Assembly: GCF_049680855.1 (NCBI RefSeq)
Contig: NZ_JBMPGS010000002.1
Location: 1-64,000 of the forward strand
Length of the DNA stretch: 64,000 bases
Direction: 5' to 3'
DNA from: Salinimicrobium sp049680855
Lineage (GTDB): Bacteria; Bacteroidota; Bacteroidia; Flavobacteriales; Flavobacteriaceae
Below, piece by piece: positions 40,340 to 49,575 of the stretch. Position numbers and translations under genes: made by a program. Positions within the stretch are counted from its first letter, which is position 1; the number at the start of each line of letters is the position of its first letter. A model generated the notes under the pieces. The model worked only from the letters and a program-made list of their open reading frames with translations, ran no database searches and had not been told where the DNA came from.

Positions 40340-41368
40340 ATGAAGTTCACAGCATCACAAATAGCAGATATTTTAGAAGGTGATATTCAGGGTAATCCTG
40401 ATGTTGAAGTCTATAAATTATCAAAAATAGAAGAAGGGAGCGAAGGTGCTATAACCTTTTTGGCAAACCCGAAATACACTTCCTATATATATTCCACCAA
40501 AGCTTCTATAACTATTGTTAATGAAGATTTTAAGGCAGAAGAAGCAATATCCACAACCTTGATACAAGTAAAGGACGCCTATACTGCCTTTTCCAAGCTC
40601 CTGGAATATTACAACCAGGTAAAATTGAATAAAGCAGGTATAGAAGAACCCAATTATATTTCCGATTCAGCTAAATATGGCGAAAACCTGTATTTTGGAG
40701 CCTTCTCTTATATGGGGTCAAATGTGGTAGTGGGAGACAACGTCAAGATTTATCCAAACGCATATCTGGGAGATAATGTGGTAATTGGTGACAATGTTAT
40801 CATATTTGCCGGAGCGAAAATATATTCTGAAACGGTGATTGGGAATAACTGCGTAATTCATGGAGGTGCCGTAGTAGGAGCCGACGGATTCGGTTTTACT
40901 CCCAATCCTGAAGGAGTTTATAGTAAAGTGCCTCAAATTGGAAACGTAATCATTGAAGATAATGTAGATGTTGGTGCCGGTACTACAATAGACAGAGCCA
41001 CTCTGGGATCTACCATTATACGAAAAGGGGTGAAGCTGGATAATCAAATTCAGGTAGCTCATAATGTTGAAATTGGTGAAAATACTGCTATTGCTGCACA
41101 AACAGGAATTGCGGGCTCTACCAGGATTGGAAAGAATTGCATCATTGGTGGGCAGGTTGGTATTGTAGGGCATCTTACAATTGGTGATGGAGTGAAAGTG
41201 CAGGCGCAATCTGGCGTTGGAAGGAACCTGAAAGATGGGGAAATGATACAGGGTTCACCGGCATTTGGGTATGGAGACTATAACAAGTCCTATGTTCATT
41301 TCAAGAATTTTCCAAAAATAGTAGACAGATTAAATAAGTTAGAAAAAAAATCCACGGATAATGGCTAA
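40340..41368 (+). CDS. lpxD: UDP-3-O-acylglucosamine N-acyltransferase LpxD
   Basis: A 342-residue acyltransferase of lipid A synthesis, using acyl-ACP. The N-terminal uridine-binding domain (about 1-100) is followed by a left-handed beta helix of hexapeptide repeats (IGDNV, IGNNC). The nucleotide-site loop GADGFGF and the catalytic histidine H241 in VAHNVEIGEN are present. The 3' end overlaps lpxC-fabZ by eight bases. First gene of the lpxD-lpxC/fabZ-lpxA-efp unit. Confidence 0.93.
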   Translation: MKFTASQIADILEGDIQGNPDVEVYKLSKIEEGSEGAITFLANPKYTSYIYSTKASITIVNEDFKAEEAISTTLIQVKDAYTAFSKLLEYYNQVKLNKAGIEEPNYISDSAKYGENLYFGAFSYMGSNVVVGDNVKIYPNAYLGDNVVIGDNVIIFAGAKIYSETVIGNNCVIHGGAVVGADGFGFTPNPEGVYSKVPQIGNVIIEDNVDVGAGTTIDRATLGSTIIRKGVKLDNQIQVAHNVEIGENTAIAAQTGIAGSTRIGKNCIIGGQVGIVGHLTIGDGVKVQAQSGVGRNLKDGEMIQGSPAFGYGDYNKSYVHFKNFPKIVDRLNKLEKKSTDNG

Positions 41369-42749
41369 ACAGCAAACCATTAAGAAAGAGATTTCTTTAA
41401 AAGGAGTGGGGCTGCACACGGGGCAGGAAGTAAACCTTACTTTTAAACCCGCACCCGAAAACAGCGGATACTGTTTTGTGCGCAAGGATATCGAAGGTGA
41501 ACCTGTTGTTGAGGCAGACGTAAGTTACGTAGTTAGTACTCAAAGAGGGACCAATCTTCAAAAAGAAGGAGTGACCATTCAAACTTCAGAACACGTTCTT
41601 GCAGCGTGCGTAGGGTTGGAAATAGATAATTTATATATTGAACTTGATGCTTCTGAACCACCTATCATGGATGGATCTTCTAAATTTTTCATAGAAGCCC
41701 TGGAGAATGCCGGTATCCAAGAGCAGGAAGCGGAAAGAGAAGAATTTGTGGTGAATGAAGTAATTTGCTTCAAAGATGAAGAAACCGGAAGCGAACTCGT
41801 AGTTCTTCCTGCAGATGAGTATCAGGTAACTACCATGGTTGACTTTGAAACTGCTGTTCTTGGCACCCAAAATGCTTCAATAAGTAAGATTTCACAGTTC
41901 AAGGAAGAAATAGCAGATGCTCGTACCTTCAGCTTTTTACATGAGCTGGAGATGTTACTTGATCATGGACTTATTAAAGGCGGTGATCTTCAAAATGCTA
42001 TTGTTTATGTAGACAAAGAGATTAGTCCTGAAACTATGGAGAAACTAAGGGCTGCTTTTAAGAAAGACTCTATCTCGGTTAAGCCAAATGGAATTCTTGA
42101 CAATCTTACCCTGCATTATCCCAATGAGGCGGCGCGTCATAAATTGCTGGATGTTATTGGCGATCTGGCCTTAGTGGGTACAAGAATTAGAGGGAAGGTA
42201 ATTGCAAATAAGCCAGGGCATAAAATCAACACCGATTTTGCTAAAAAACTAGCAAAAATAATTAAAGTCGAAAAGCGTAATAATGTTCCGAAGTATGATT
42301 TGGATCAACCTCCTTTAATGGATGTGAATCAAATCATGGAAATCCTTCCGCATCGTTCTCCGTTTCTTTTGGTAGATAAAATTGTGGAGTTGACAGATAC
42401 GACTGTCGTAGGTGTCAAAAATGTCACTATGAACGAACCTTTCTTTGTGGGACATTTCCCTGGGAAACCTGTGATGCCCGGAGTATTGCAGGTAGAGGCT
42501 ATGGCGCAGACTGGAGGCATTCTTGCATTAAAATCTGTTCCCGACCCTGAGAATTACCTTACTTTTTTCATGAAAATTGATAATGTGAAGTTTAAACAAC
42601 AGGTAGTTCCGGGAGATACATTAATATTTAAATTAGAGCTCCTTGCTCCAATAAGACGTGGAATTTGCCAGATGCAGGCCTACGCCTATGCAAATGGAAA
42701 ACTTGCCACAGAAGCCATTTTAATGGCACAAATAGTAAAACAAAAATAA
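41361..42749 (+). CDS. lpxC/fabZ: LpxC-FabZ fusion (UDP-3-O-acyl-GlcNAc deacetylase / hydroxyacyl-ACP dehydratase)
   Basis: A 462-residue fusion typical of Bacteroidota. Residues 1 to about 305 are LpxC, the zinc deacetylase and first committed step of lipid A: H78 (SEHVLAA) and the HKLLDVIGDLAL motif bind zinc. The remainder is FabZ, with the hotdog catalytic HFPGKPVMPGVLQVEAMAQ (His and Glu). Joining both enzymes links lipid A and fatty acid flux, since they compete for the same hydroxyacyl-ACP. Confidence 0.95.
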   Translation: MAKQQTIKKEISLKGVGLHTGQEVNLTFKPAPENSGYCFVRKDIEGEPVVEADVSYVVSTQRGTNLQKEGVTIQTSEHVLAACVGLEIDNLYIELDASEPPIMDGSSKFFIEALENAGIQEQEAEREEFVVNEVICFKDEETGSELVVLPADEYQVTTMVDFETAVLGTQNASISKISQFKEEIADARTFSFLHELEMLLDHGLIKGGDLQNAIVYVDKEISPETMEKLRAAFKKDSISVKPNGILDNLTLHYPNEAARHKLLDVIGDLALVGTRIRGKVIANKPGHKINTDFAKKLAKIIKVEKRNNVPKYDLDQPPLMDVNQIMEILPHRSPFLLVDKIVELTDTTVVGVKNVTMNEPFFVGHFPGKPVMPGVLQVEAMAQTGGILALKSVPDPENYLTFFMKIDNVKFKQQVVPGDTLIFKLELLAPIRRGICQMQAYAYANGKLATEAILMAQIVKQK

Positions 42750-42754
42750 GAAGA

Positions 42755-43540
42755 ATGAATCAACCCTTAGCATACGTACATCCAGGGGCAAAGATTGCGA
42801 AAAATGTGGTAATAGAACCTTTTACCACAATTCACAACAATGTAGTAATTGGTGAAGGAACCTGGATTGGGTCGAATGTAACGATCATGGAAGGGGCAAG
42901 AATCGGAAAGAATTGTAATATTTTTCCGGGCGCTGTAATTTCTGCGATTCCGCAGGATAAAAAATTCAATGACGAAGATACTACTACCGAAATAGGAGAC
43001 AATACAACCATTCGCGAGTGTGTGACCATCAACCGTGGAACATCCGACAGGATGAAGACGAAAATTGGTGCAAACTGCTGGATTATGGCCTATTGTCACA
43101 TAGCACACGATTGTGTGGTAGGTGATAACTGTATTTTTTCAAATAACAGCACCCTCGCGGGACATATCAATGTTGGAGACTATGTGGTGCTTGCTGGAAT
43201 GGCAGCAGTACAGCAATTCTGCAGTATAGGAAACCATGCCTTCGTTACTGGTGGTTCTTTGGTAAGAAAAGATGTGCCTCCGTTTGTAAAGGCCGGGAGG
43301 GAACCACTTTCGTATGTGGGAGTGAACTCTATAGGACTTAGAAGAAGAGGATTTTCTACAGATAAAATCAGGGAAATTCAGGATATTTACCGCATTTTAT
43401 ACCAGAAAAATTATAACAACTCACAGGCGGTCACGATCATTGAAGCTGAAATGGAAGCAACGCCAGAAAGAGACGATATTTTAGAATTTATCAAGAATTC
43501 CCAGCGTGGAATCATGAAAGGATATTTTAGCACAAATTAA
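42755..43540 (+). CDS. lpxA: UDP-N-acetylglucosamine acyltransferase LpxA
   Basis: A 261-residue hexapeptide-repeat acyltransferase for the first step of lipid A synthesis. It starts QPLAYVHPGAKIAKNV, with catalytic H118 in CHIAHDCVVGDNC and VNSIGLRRRGFS before the C-terminal helices. The longer frame to 42665 lies inside lpxC-fabZ and lacks similarity, so ATG 42755, five bases after the previous stop, is used. Confidence 0.94.
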   Translation: MNQPLAYVHPGAKIAKNVVIEPFTTIHNNVVIGEGTWIGSNVTIMEGARIGKNCNIFPGAVISAIPQDKKFNDEDTTTEIGDNTTIRECVTINRGTSDRMKTKIGANCWIMAYCHIAHDCVVGDNCIFSNNSTLAGHINVGDYVVLAGMAAVQQFCSIGNHAFVTGGSLVRKDVPPFVKAGREPLSYVGVNSIGLRRRGFSTDKIREIQDIYRILYQKNYNNSQAVTIIEAEMEATPERDDILEFIKNSQRGIMKGYFSTN

Positions 43541-43552
43541 TTAATTCAGAAA

Positions 43553-44119
43553 ATGGCAAGTACAAGTGATATTAGAAATGGTTTATGCATTCGATATAAC
43601 CATGACATCTTTAAAGTTATTGAGTTTTTACACGTAAAACCGGGAAAAGGACCTGCTTTTGTTCGAACTAAACTCAAAAGTGTTACCACAGGAAAAGTAA
43701 TTGATAACACCTTTTCTGCAGGTCACAAGATAGATGACGTTCGAGTAGAAACTCATAAATTTCAGTTTTTGTACAGCGATGGCGAATTTTACCATTTCAT
43801 GAATACTGAGGATTATACGCAAATCAGGTTGACCGAAAATGCACTTGATGCACCAAATCTTTTGAAAGAAGGTGAAGTGGTGACCGTTTTGGTCAACACC
43901 GAAGACAATATGCCACTTTCTGTAGATATGCCTGCTAGTGTTATATTGGAAGTTACCCATACAGAACCAGGTGTAAAGGGGAATACTGCCACAAATGCGA
44001 CCAAACCGGCAACGGTTGAGACGGGGGCAGAAGTGAATGTTCCGTTATTTATTAATGAAGGCGATAAGATCAAGATCGAAACTGATAAAGGAACCTACAA
44101 AGAAAGGATTAAAGAATAA
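43553..44119 (+). CDS. efp: Elongation factor P
   Basis: A 188-residue three-domain beta-barrel protein that relieves ribosome stalling at polyproline. Domain I ends with the modified-tip loop HVKPGKGPAF, where K32 is the tip lysine; the C-terminal domain shows GDKIKIETDKGTYKERI. Present as the fourth gene of the lipid A cluster, 12 bases after lpxA. No modifying enzyme is visible nearby. Confidence 0.94.
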   Translation: MASTSDIRNGLCIRYNHDIFKVIEFLHVKPGKGPAFVRTKLKSVTTGKVIDNTFSAGHKIDDVRVETHKFQFLYSDGEFYHFMNTEDYTQIRLTENALDAPNLLKEGEVVTVLVNTEDNMPLSVDMPASVILEVTHTEPGVKGNTATNATKPATVETGAEVNVPLFINEGDKIKIETDKGTYKERIKE

Positions 44120-44153
44120 GATTGAAGAATTGAAAGCGGAAGCTGAAGATTCA

Positions 44154-44179
44154 AAAAAGGTATAAATAATGCCCTTTTT
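44154..44179 (+). terminator. Weak terminator-like hairpin after efp
   Basis: AAAAAGG (44154-44160) and CCTTTTT (44173-44179) form a 7-bp stem with a 12-base loop. The stem is AT-rich, so read-through into the LpxD-like gene is likely. Confidence 0.35.
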
Positions 44180-44229
44180 GAGTAAGTAATTTTCCTTTGT
44201 TTTATGCATTCTTATAGTAACAGTAGAAC

Positions 44230-45162
44230 ATGAAGTTTACTCAAAAACATACACTCCAGCAGATCGCTACAATAATTTCTGCGGAATTTATTGGAGATCC
44301 AGACTTTCCGGTGGCCGGAATGAACGAAATCCATGTGGTGACGCCGGGAGATATTGTTTTTGTTGATCACCCGAAGTACTACGACAAAGCTTTAAATTCT
44401 GCTGCTACTGTTATTTTGATCAATAAAGAAGTAGAGTGCCCTGAAGGGAAGGCTTTGCTTGTTTCTGATGATCCTTTCAGAGATTTTAATAAACTAACGA
44501 AATATTTCAGGCCTTTTAAAAAAGCTGAAATTTCCCAGTCCGCTTCCGCAGAAATTGGAGCCAATACGATCATTCAGCCAAATGCTTTTGTTGGCAACAA
44601 TGTCAAAATTGGTGATGATTGTGTGATTCATTCAAATGTTAGTCTGTATGACAATACGGTGATTGGGAATAATGTAACTATTCATGCCGGTACTGTGATT
44701 GGTGGAGATGCTTTTTACTACAAGAAACGGCCTACCGGTTATGATAAGTTGATTTCCGGAGGAAGGGTGGTTATAAAAGACAATGTAGATATTGGAGCTA
44801 ATTGTACCATAGATAAAGGGGTAACCGGCGATACTACTATTGGAAAAGGTACAAAGCTGGACAATTTGATCCAGATTGGCCACGATACGGTAATTGGAGA
44901 GAATTGTTTGATCGCTTCCCAAACAGGAATTGCAGGAGCAGTGGTGATTGAAGACGATGTAACTGTATGGGGGCAGGTTGGAATGCGCAGTGGAATTGTG
45001 GTGCGTAAAGGTGGCGTCATGATGGGGCAGGCAGGAATTACAAAATCTACCCAAGAAAATAAGATATACACCGGGAATCCTGCGATGGAATCGCGAGCAA
45101 AATTAAAGGAATTGGCACTCTTAAGACAATTGCCTAAATTGATGGAAAAATTAAAAGGTTAA
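44230..45162 (+). CDS. LpxD-like acyltransferase paralogue
   Basis: A 310-residue protein with the same plan as LpxD: N-terminal domain (QQIATIISAEFIGDPDFPV), hexapeptide beta helix, and the catalytic-type histidine H218 in IGHDTVIGENC with IASQTGIAGA. The nucleotide-site loop GxDGFG of true LpxD reads GGDAFYYKKR here, and the C-terminal helix is shorter. It may acylate another sugar nucleotide or lack activity. Genome annotation often calls it LpxD. It begins 110 bases after efp and two bases before the NTF2-like gene. Confidence 0.8.
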   Translation: MKFTQKHTLQQIATIISAEFIGDPDFPVAGMNEIHVVTPGDIVFVDHPKYYDKALNSAATVILINKEVECPEGKALLVSDDPFRDFNKLTKYFRPFKKAEISQSASAEIGANTIIQPNAFVGNNVKIGDDCVIHSNVSLYDNTVIGNNVTIHAGTVIGGDAFYYKKRPTGYDKLISGGRVVIKDNVDIGANCTIDKGVTGDTTIGKGTKLDNLIQIGHDTVIGENCLIASQTGIAGAVVIEDDVTVWGQVGMRSGIVVRKGGVMMGQAGITKSTQENKIYTGNPAMESRAKLKELALLRQLPKLMEKLKG

Positions 45163-45163
45163 T

Positions 45164-45577
45164 ATGAGCTTAGAACCCAAACAATGCGTCGAAAAATTTT
45201 ACACCACAGATTTTTTCCAGGATGTAGATACTCTATCACAGTATCTTCATCCAGAAGCTACCCTTTTCTGGAATAGCTCTGGTGGATTCAACAAGTTGAA
45301 CTTTGAGGAGATCAAAAAGCTGTCTGTAGAACTTTCCAGGTCTTTTAATTCTCTTCGGGCAGAGGTGAGTCATCTTTTAAAAGAAGATGATACAGTTACC
45401 ATTCGGTTTACCTATTATGTAGAGACGAAGGAGAATCCCGATGAGGAACTGCCAATGGCCCATTTTATATGTATTTGGGAGTTTAAAGAAGGCAAAATGC
45501 ACAAGGGTTATCAAATAAGTCAGCAGGCTGATGACAGCCCCGAAAATCTCAGCTCCTTTCTAAGAAGTAATATTTAA
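45164..45577 (+). CDS. NTF2-like (SnoaL-type) protein
   Basis: A 137-residue cone-shaped fold protein: FYTTDFFQDVDTLSQYLHPEA at the start, LEVSHLLKE-like strands and FICIWEFKEGKMHKGYQISQ near the end match the nuclear transport factor 2-like superfamily. Such proteins bind small ligands or act as hydrolases or scaffold; no catalytic pattern is clear. It starts one base after the LpxD-like gene's stop codon, so they are coupled. Confidence 0.8.
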   Translation: MSLEPKQCVEKFYTTDFFQDVDTLSQYLHPEATLFWNSSGGFNKLNFEEIKKLSVELSRSFNSLRAEVSHLLKEDDTVTIRFTYYVETKENPDEELPMAHFICIWEFKEGKMHKGYQISQQADDSPENLSSFLRSNI

Positions 45578-45638
45578 AAACGTTTTTGGGTTTATTCAGA
45601 ATAACCTAATTTAGCAACGCAAAAACCAAAAAGAAACT

Positions 45639-46511
45639 ATGAGTGTTTTAGTTAATAAAGATTCAAAAATAATTGTACAAGGATTTACCGGAAGCGAAGG
45701 TACTTTTCACGCTGAACAAATGATCGAGTATGGCACCAATGTAGTTGGTGGTGTTACTCCCGGAAAAGGTGGGCAAAAGCACCTTGATAAGCCTGTTTTT
45801 AATACGGTGGAAGATGCTGTAAAAGAAACCGGAGCCGATGTATCTATTATTTTTGTTCCTCCCGCGTTCGCTGCAGATGCCATTATGGAAGCTGCCAATG
45901 CCGGTATTAAAGTGATTATTACTATTACGGAAGGAATTCCTGTTGCCGATATGATCAAGGCTGCAGATTACATAAAAGATAAAAGCTGTCGACTCATTGG
46001 TCCTAACTGTCCTGGGGTGATCACTCCGGGAGAAGCTAAAGTTGGAATTATGCCGGGCTTCGTATTCAAAAAGGGTAAAGTAGGGATCGTTTCTAAATCT
46101 GGAACACTTACTTATGAAGCTGCAGACCAGGTTGTAAAACAAGGTCTTGGAATTACCACCGCTATTGGAATTGGTGGAGATCCAATTATCGGTACTACAA
46201 CCAAAGAAGCCGTGGAATTGTTAATGAACGATGACGAAACTGAATGTATCGTCATGATTGGTGAAATTGGGGGTCAGTTGGAAGCCGATGCTGCCCGCTG
46301 GGTAAAGGAAAACGGAAATAAAAAGCCTGTTGTAGGATTTATTGCAGGTGAAACTGCTCCTGCAGGTCGTACTATGGGTCACGCGGGTGCTATCGTTGGT
46401 GGTAGTGAAGATACAGCCCAGGCGAAAAAAGCCATTTTGAAAGAAAATGGTATTCACGTGGTAGATTCTCCGGCCGAGATTGGTAAAAAAGTAAAAGAAG
46501 TAATGGGATAA
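45639..46511 (+). CDS. sucD: Succinate--CoA ligase (ADP/GDP-forming) alpha subunit
   Basis: A 290-residue TCA-cycle subunit that joins succinate and CoA with ATP or GDP. It has FTGSEGTFHAEQMIEYGT, the CoA-binding N-terminal Rossmann domain and GHAGAIVGG with the phosphorylated histidine H248. Unlike in many bacteria, sucC is not adjacent. Ends at a terminator and precedes fabG with a separate promoter. Confidence 0.95.
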   Translation: MSVLVNKDSKIIVQGFTGSEGTFHAEQMIEYGTNVVGGVTPGKGGQKHLDKPVFNTVEDAVKETGADVSIIFVPPAFAADAIMEAANAGIKVIITITEGIPVADMIKAADYIKDKSCRLIGPNCPGVITPGEAKVGIMPGFVFKKGKVGIVSKSGTLTYEAADQVVKQGLGITTAIGIGGDPIIGTTTKEAVELLMNDDETECIVMIGEIGGQLEADAARWVKENGNKKPVVGFIAGETAPAGRTMGHAGAIVGGSEDTAQAKKAILKENGIHVVDSPAEIGKKVKEVMG

Positions 46512-46533
46512 TCCATTTACTGAATATTATTTA

Positions 46534-46587
46534 AAAACCTTCTGTTTTTTCTGAATTTCAATTCAGGAACTTCAGGAGGTTTTTTTA
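46534..46587 (+). terminator. sucD terminator
   Basis: A nested hairpin: AAAACCT with AGGTTTT on the outside and CTGAAT/ATTCAG inside, followed by T residues (46580-46587). Confidence 0.75.
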
Positions 46588-46609
46588 ATAGCAGCCATTC
46601 AGGTTTTAT

Positions 46610-46617
46610 TATATTTG
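46610..46617 (+). promoter_or_regulatory. -7 promoter box for fabG
   Basis: TATATTTG matches TAnnTTTG, 46 bases before ATG 46663, giving a leader of about 39 bases. Confidence 0.5.
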
Positions 46618-46662
46618 AAAGTATTACAGAGCAAAATTTATAACAGACAATCAATTGTACAT

Positions 46663-47409
46663 ATGAAACTTTTAGAAGGAAAGAATGCAATAATTACCGG
46701 TGCGAGTAGAGGTATTGGAAAAGGTATAGCTGAGGTTTACGCTAAACACGGAGCAAATGTGGCTTTTACCTACAGTTCTTCTGTAGAAGCCGCCAATGAG
46801 TTAGAAAAGGAACTTCAAGATTTGGGGATCAAGGCAAAAGGCTACAAATCTAATGCTGCGAACTTTGAAGAAGCGCAGGAACTGGTAAAGAATGTGCAGG
46901 AAGACTTCGGAAGCATAGACATTCTTGTAAACAACGCCGGGATTACGAAAGATAACCTGCTAATGAGAATGAGCGAAGAAGATTTTGATAAAGTAATTGA
47001 AGTAAACCTGAAGTCAATTTTCAATATGACCAAAGCCGTACAGCGTACTATGCTGAAGCAACGCCGCGGAAGTATCATCAATATGAGTAGTGTGGTAGGG
47101 GTAAAAGGAAATGCAGGACAGGCGAATTACGCTGCATCTAAAGCGGGAATGATTGGTTTCTCAAAATCTATGGCGCTTGAGTTGGGTTCCAGAAACATCA
47201 GGACGAACGTAATTGCTCCCGGATTTATTGAAACTCAAATGACCGGAAAACTGGATGAAAAAGTTGTAGAAGGATGGAGAGAGGCAATTCCATTGAAAAG
47301 AGGAGGAACGCCTGAAGATATTGCCAATGCATGCGTCTTCTTTGGAAGCGACCTTAGTGCATATGTTACTGGGCAGGTACTTCACGTTGATGGAGGAATG
47401 CTAACTTAA
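46663..47409 (+). CDS. fabG: 3-oxoacyl-ACP reductase FabG
   Basis: A 248-residue short-chain dehydrogenase that reduces 3-oxoacyl-ACP with NADPH in fatty acid elongation. The Rossmann motif TGASRGIG lies at 12-19; the catalytic tetrad is N115, S143, Y156 and K160 (ANYAASK). The C-terminus GQVLHVDGGML is typical. ATG 46663 starts the family N-terminus (MKLLEGKNAIITG); the longer frame to 46615 is not supported. Confidence 0.93.
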   Translation: MKLLEGKNAIITGASRGIGKGIAEVYAKHGANVAFTYSSSVEAANELEKELQDLGIKAKGYKSNAANFEEAQELVKNVQEDFGSIDILVNNAGITKDNLLMRMSEEDFDKVIEVNLKSIFNMTKAVQRTMLKQRRGSIINMSSVVGVKGNAGQANYAASKAGMIGFSKSMALELGSRNIRTNVIAPGFIETQMTGKLDEKVVEGWREAIPLKRGGTPEDIANACVFFGSDLSAYVTGQVLHVDGGMLT

Positions 47410-47415
47410 ATTGAC

Positions 47416-47451
47416 ATTTTCCGCCCTGCAGTTGCTGCAGCGGCGGAAAAT
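47416..47451 (+). terminator. fabG terminator-like hairpin
   Basis: ATTTTCCGCC (47416-47425) pairs with GGCGGAAAAT (47442-47451), and CTGCAG/CTGCAG pair inside. The stem is very strong but no clear T run follows. Confidence 0.55.
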
Positions 47452-47520
47452 CTTATTCTTCAGGAAATCTTAAAAGTGAAGAATTACTCCTATCTTGAGG
47501 ACTCCTAATTCATAGGTTTA

Positions 47521-49554
47521 ATGCTGTCCAATTCAGTTCTACTTATTTTGCTTGCTCTGGTCGTTTCTCTTGGCCTGGCTGCGTTTCAGTACTTTTACAA
47601 ATCCCGTTTCTCCCAAAAATTCTCTTTGCTTTTCACCTTTTTGAGGTTCATTAGCTATTTCTGTCTTTTTTTATTGCTAATAAATCCGAAAATAGTTAAA
47701 AGCGACTATTTTATTGACAAACCGGCGCTCATTTTGGCGGTAGATAATTCTGGTTCCATACAAAATTTAGGTGCTTCGCAAGTAGTAAGAAGTTTTGTGC
47801 AGTCACTACAACAAGACCCGGAAATTCGGGAAAGATTTGAGGTGAAAAATTACATTTTTGGAGATCAACTGCAGCAGAAGGACAGTTTTGATTTTTCTGA
47901 TAAACAAACAAATATACATGAAGCTTTAAGCTCCCTAAACAGAGTTTACAGAGATAAAAATGCGCCTGTGATTTTGATCACAGACGGAAATCAGACGTAT
48001 GGTGAGGATTTCGCTTATGCGGCAGCCAATTATTCCAGTGCGATCTTTCCGGTGGTGGTGGGGGATACTACTGCGCTTCAGGATCTTGCGCTGAATCGGG
48101 TAAATGTCAACAAATATGCTTATATCAACAATGAATTTCCGGTGGAGATCTTTGTGAATTATGCAGGAGATGAAAAGGTAGAAACGAGACTGCAAATAAC
48201 TTCGGGTAATTCTGTAGTTTTTTCTGAAGAAATTGTAGTGGATGGCGAAGCCAGTTCTCAGGTGATAACCACTACTTTACCGGCTTCCAGAAAAGGAATT
48301 TTCACCTATAAAGCTACTGTTTTGCCCGTGGAGGGGGAGCAGGATACACTCAACAATCAGAAAAATTTTGCCGTTGAAATACTAGGTGAACGCACTACAG
48401 TTCTTTTGGCAACAAGCATTCTTCATCCAGATCTTGGGGCGATAAAAAGGTCTATAGAATCTAACCAGCAGCGTAAGGTGGAAATCGTACTGATTGGTGA
48501 AAAACCGGTAGATCTTGATGAATACCAGTTGATCTTACTTTATCAGCCCGATGAAAATTCCAGGTTGCTTCTGGAACAAATTGAAGAGAAGAAGAGTAAT
48601 TACTGGATGATCACCGGTCCGGAAACAAATTTCAGGGTCCTTAATAGTTTACAAAGTTTCTTCCAAAAGGAAATCACCGGACAAACAGAGGAATATTTTC
48701 CGCGCATCAATTCAAATTTTGGTATTTACCAAATTGAGGATATAGGTTTTTCTGAACTCCCCCCTCTAACAGGTGCTTTTGGAGAGAGTTTCCTTACGGT
48801 TCCGGCAACTCCGATTCTATACCAACGCATCCAAGGAATTGATACAGAAGCCCCGCTGCTTGCTATTACTGAACAGGAAAATGTGAAAAGAGCAGTATTG
48901 TTTGGTGCCAATATCTGGAAATGGCGAGTTGCTTCGTATGTAGGGAATGGAACTTTTGAAGAGTTTGATGAATTCATTGGGAAACTCATTCAGTTCCTGG
49001 AAATGCGCCAAAAAAAGGATCGGCTAAATGTTGCGCATGAACCTTTTTACTATGCAAACGAAACGGTGGTAATTTCAGCCGAATATTTCGATCGAAATTA
49101 TCGATTTGATCCGCGTGGGGAGCTGCTTTTAGGAATAACCAACTGGGAAACACAGGATACCAGAAGCCTTCCGTTTTTGCTAAAGGATAATACGTACGAA
49201 GTGGTGCTGAGCGATCTTCCTGCTTCAGAATATGATTTTAATGTTCGGGTTGAGGGTGAAGATTTTATAGAACAAGGCCAGTTTGAGGTGGTTCAATATG
49301 AAGTGGAACAGCAGTTCAGCAGGGCGAACCTGGAGAGCATGCTGCGAATTTCAGAAGAACATGGTCAGGGGCTTTACCTCTTAAAAGATTCTAAAAAAAT
49401 AGTTAACAATTTGATTTCGAATAATAATTATACTCCCGTGCAGAAAAGAGAGGAAAAGGCCGTATCTTTGATTGAATGGTATTATTTACTAGGAATTATC
49501 ATTTTTTCTTTAAGTGTGGAGTGGTTTCTTAGAAAATATTACGGTTATGTATAA
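47521..49554 (+). CDS. Membrane protein with von Willebrand factor A-like domain
   Basis: A 677-residue protein with two N-terminal membrane segments (about 5-24 and 38-55), a vWA-type domain starting at AVDNSGSIQNL (MIDAS residues D75, S77, S79) and ending near residue 200, then about 450 residues of beta-rich domains, and a final membrane segment (about 648-667). It resembles BatA/B-like or unnamed flavobacterial proteins. A role in envelope or protein-complex assembly is likely by analogy only. Read toward the prohibitin gene 21 bases later. Confidence 0.8.
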   Translation: MLSNSVLLILLALVVSLGLAAFQYFYKSRFSQKFSLLFTFLRFISYFCLFLLLINPKIVKSDYFIDKPALILAVDNSGSIQNLGASQVVRSFVQSLQQDPEIRERFEVKNYIFGDQLQQKDSFDFSDKQTNIHEALSSLNRVYRDKNAPVILITDGNQTYGEDFAYAAANYSSAIFPVVVGDTTALQDLALNRVNVNKYAYINNEFPVEIFVNYAGDEKVETRLQITSGNSVVFSEEIVVDGEASSQVITTTLPASRKGIFTYKATVLPVEGEQDTLNNQKNFAVEILGERTTVLLATSILHPDLGAIKRSIESNQQRKVEIVLIGEKPVDLDEYQLILLYQPDENSRLLLEQIEEKKSNYWMITGPETNFRVLNSLQSFFQKEITGQTEEYFPRINSNFGIYQIEDIGFSELPPLTGAFGESFLTVPATPILYQRIQGIDTEAPLLAITEQENVKRAVLFGANIWKWRVASYVGNGTFEEFDEFIGKLIQFLEMRQKKDRLNVAHEPFYYANETVVISAEYFDRNYRFDPRGELLLGITNWETQDTRSLPFLLKDNTYEVVLSDLPASEYDFNVRVEGEDFIEQGQFEVVQYEVEQQFSRANLESMLRISEEHGQGLYLLKDSKKIVNNLISNNNYTPVQKREEKAVSLIEWYYLLGIIIFSLSVEWFLRKYYGYV

Positions 49555-49575
49555 TTAACATTTTTAATAAATTTT

